In this document: one piece after another, positions 4,761-5,256 of the stretch
Layout of the letters: every line of letters starts with the position of its first letter
Numbering within the stretch: the first letter of the stretch is position 1
Assembly: GCA_026987855.1 (NCBI GenBank)
Contig: JALSMD010000002.1
Coordinates: 1-5,256, forward strand
Direction of reading: 5' to 3'
Length of the DNA: 5,256 nt
Source: Candidatus Falkowiibacteriota bacterium
GTDB lineage: Bacteria > Patescibacteriota > Patescibacteriia > Patescibacteriales > JALSMD01
Position numbers and translations under genes: made by a program
Notes under the pieces: model-generated
What the model was told of the DNA's origin: nothing
Seen by the model: the letters and a program-made list of their open reading frames with translations, nothing else
The model's database searches: none

Positions 4761-5256
4761 AATATCGTGAAGAAATAGTGGTTTGAATATTTATAGTTTG
4801 CTTATAAATATCTTGACTGTTATTTGCTATTATTTCCATTCTAACTGTAGCTCGTGGTTGTAAAGTATTGATTGCGCTAATTGTATTATCAATAATCTTA
4901 AAATCAAAACTGTTAACATTTATTTCATCAGGGGTTATATAAAATGATGTGTTATCAAAACCATCTGAAATATCATCACGAAAAATTTTTAGTCGTGAAA
5001 CACCGTTACTATCATTTTCTATATAATAAGCCACGCACTCATCGTCTTTATTTTTAAAATAAAGGATGTTTTTGCCGTCATTAGTTAAAGCGCTATGATA
5101 TAACTTAGAGTTGGCTGTAACCGATGGGAACCCCAAAGAGGTAATAATAGAATCACAATCTGTGTTGCTCTCTTTTGCTAATCTTATTTCCTTGCTAATT
5201 ACCTCAAAAACATAACGCATGCTTTCTTGTGTGTTTTGAACAGCTACAATATTTTT
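4753..5256 (-). CDS. Type IV minor pilin / pseudopilin (PilW/GspJ-like), 5' end outside the window
   Basis: The frame stays open to the right edge, adding 12 residues (KNIVAVQNTQES) before the first in-window ATG at 5220, so 167 residues are visible and the true start lies beyond 5256. The opening residues through about 30 (ESMRYVFEVISKEIRLAKES) read as the lower half of the pilin N-terminal helix, as in GspJ/PilW minor pilins, where a Q-x-S/A-x-R-Y pattern precedes an amphipathic helix. A globular beta-rich part follows, with Cys34 and Cys74 as a possible disulfide, and the end QTTISSRYYE resembles pseudopilin C-termini (QTTVSSR type). The class III leader and its prepilin-peptidase site are not in the window. 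Such proteins prime pilus or type II secretion pseudopilus assembly. The stop overlaps the start of the next gene by 8 bases. Confidence 0.82.
   Translation of the reverse strand, partial: KNIVAVQNTQESMRYVFEVISKEIRLAKESNTDCDSIITSLGFPSVTANSKLYHSALTNDGKNILYFKNKDDECVAYYIENDSNGVSRLKIFRDDISDGFDNTSFYITPDEINVNSFDFKIIDNTISAINTLQPRATVRMEIIANNSQDIYKQTINIQTTISSRYYE

Noticed and set aside
323..5256. Alternative genetic code with UGA as Gly
   Set aside because: All genes are full length with TAA stops and use TGG for Trp and GGN for Gly in a normal way; no in-frame TGA is needed to explain any gene.

Overview
The window is 5,256 bases of AT-rich DNA, and every recognisable gene lies on the minus strand, so it reads from right to left. 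The gene set points to a small-genome bacterium of the Patescibacteria/CPR type (Parcubacteria-like). The clues are a short membrane-anchored TPR protein with a basic juxtamembrane segment, type IV pseudopilin material, a prohibitin-like SPFH protein, a single-domain O6-alkylguanine-DNA alkyltransferase, very tight packing, no visible Shine-Dalgarno sequences, and TAA at all seven stop codons. This assignment is inference from gene content; no ribosomal marker is present. In-frame TGG for Trp and intact frames fit the standard bacterial code, with no sign of UGA reassignment.

Transcription order (right to left). (1) 5256-4753: a minor type IV pilin/pseudopilin whose start lies outside the window. 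It overlaps by 8 bases (2) 4760-3339, a 473-residue membrane-anchored, beta-rich exported protein of unknown function; the two look like a translationally coupled pilus or envelope module. (3) 3300-3046: an 84-residue alkyltransferase domain with an intact PCHR active site. (4) 3001-2813: a 62-residue protein with two membrane segments. (5) A 109-base gap, the largest between genes here, holding an imperfect hairpin and candidate promoter elements. (6) 2703-1696: a prohibitin/SPFH protein with an unusual extra N-terminal membrane hairpin. (7) 1651-1199: a short RmlC-like cupin sugar epimerase homologue. (8) 1174-323: a membrane-anchored TPR protein. (9) 322-247: tRNA-Thr(GGT). (10) 243-161: tRNA-Tyr(GTA), class II. 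(11) 159-116: a perfect 19-bp hairpin with T-tracts that closes the array.

The second half (prohibitin, epimerase, TPR, tRNA-Thr, tRNA-Tyr, terminator) looks like one mixed protein/tRNA transcription unit. The most striking detail is that the TAA stop of the TPR gene ends one base before the first base of tRNA-Thr, so RNase P cutting would leave an mRNA ending exactly at its stop codon. Only the tRNA-Thr encodes CCA; the tRNA-Tyr does not, and its terminator hairpin begins two bases after its discriminator. No mobile element, CRISPR array or rRNA is visible.
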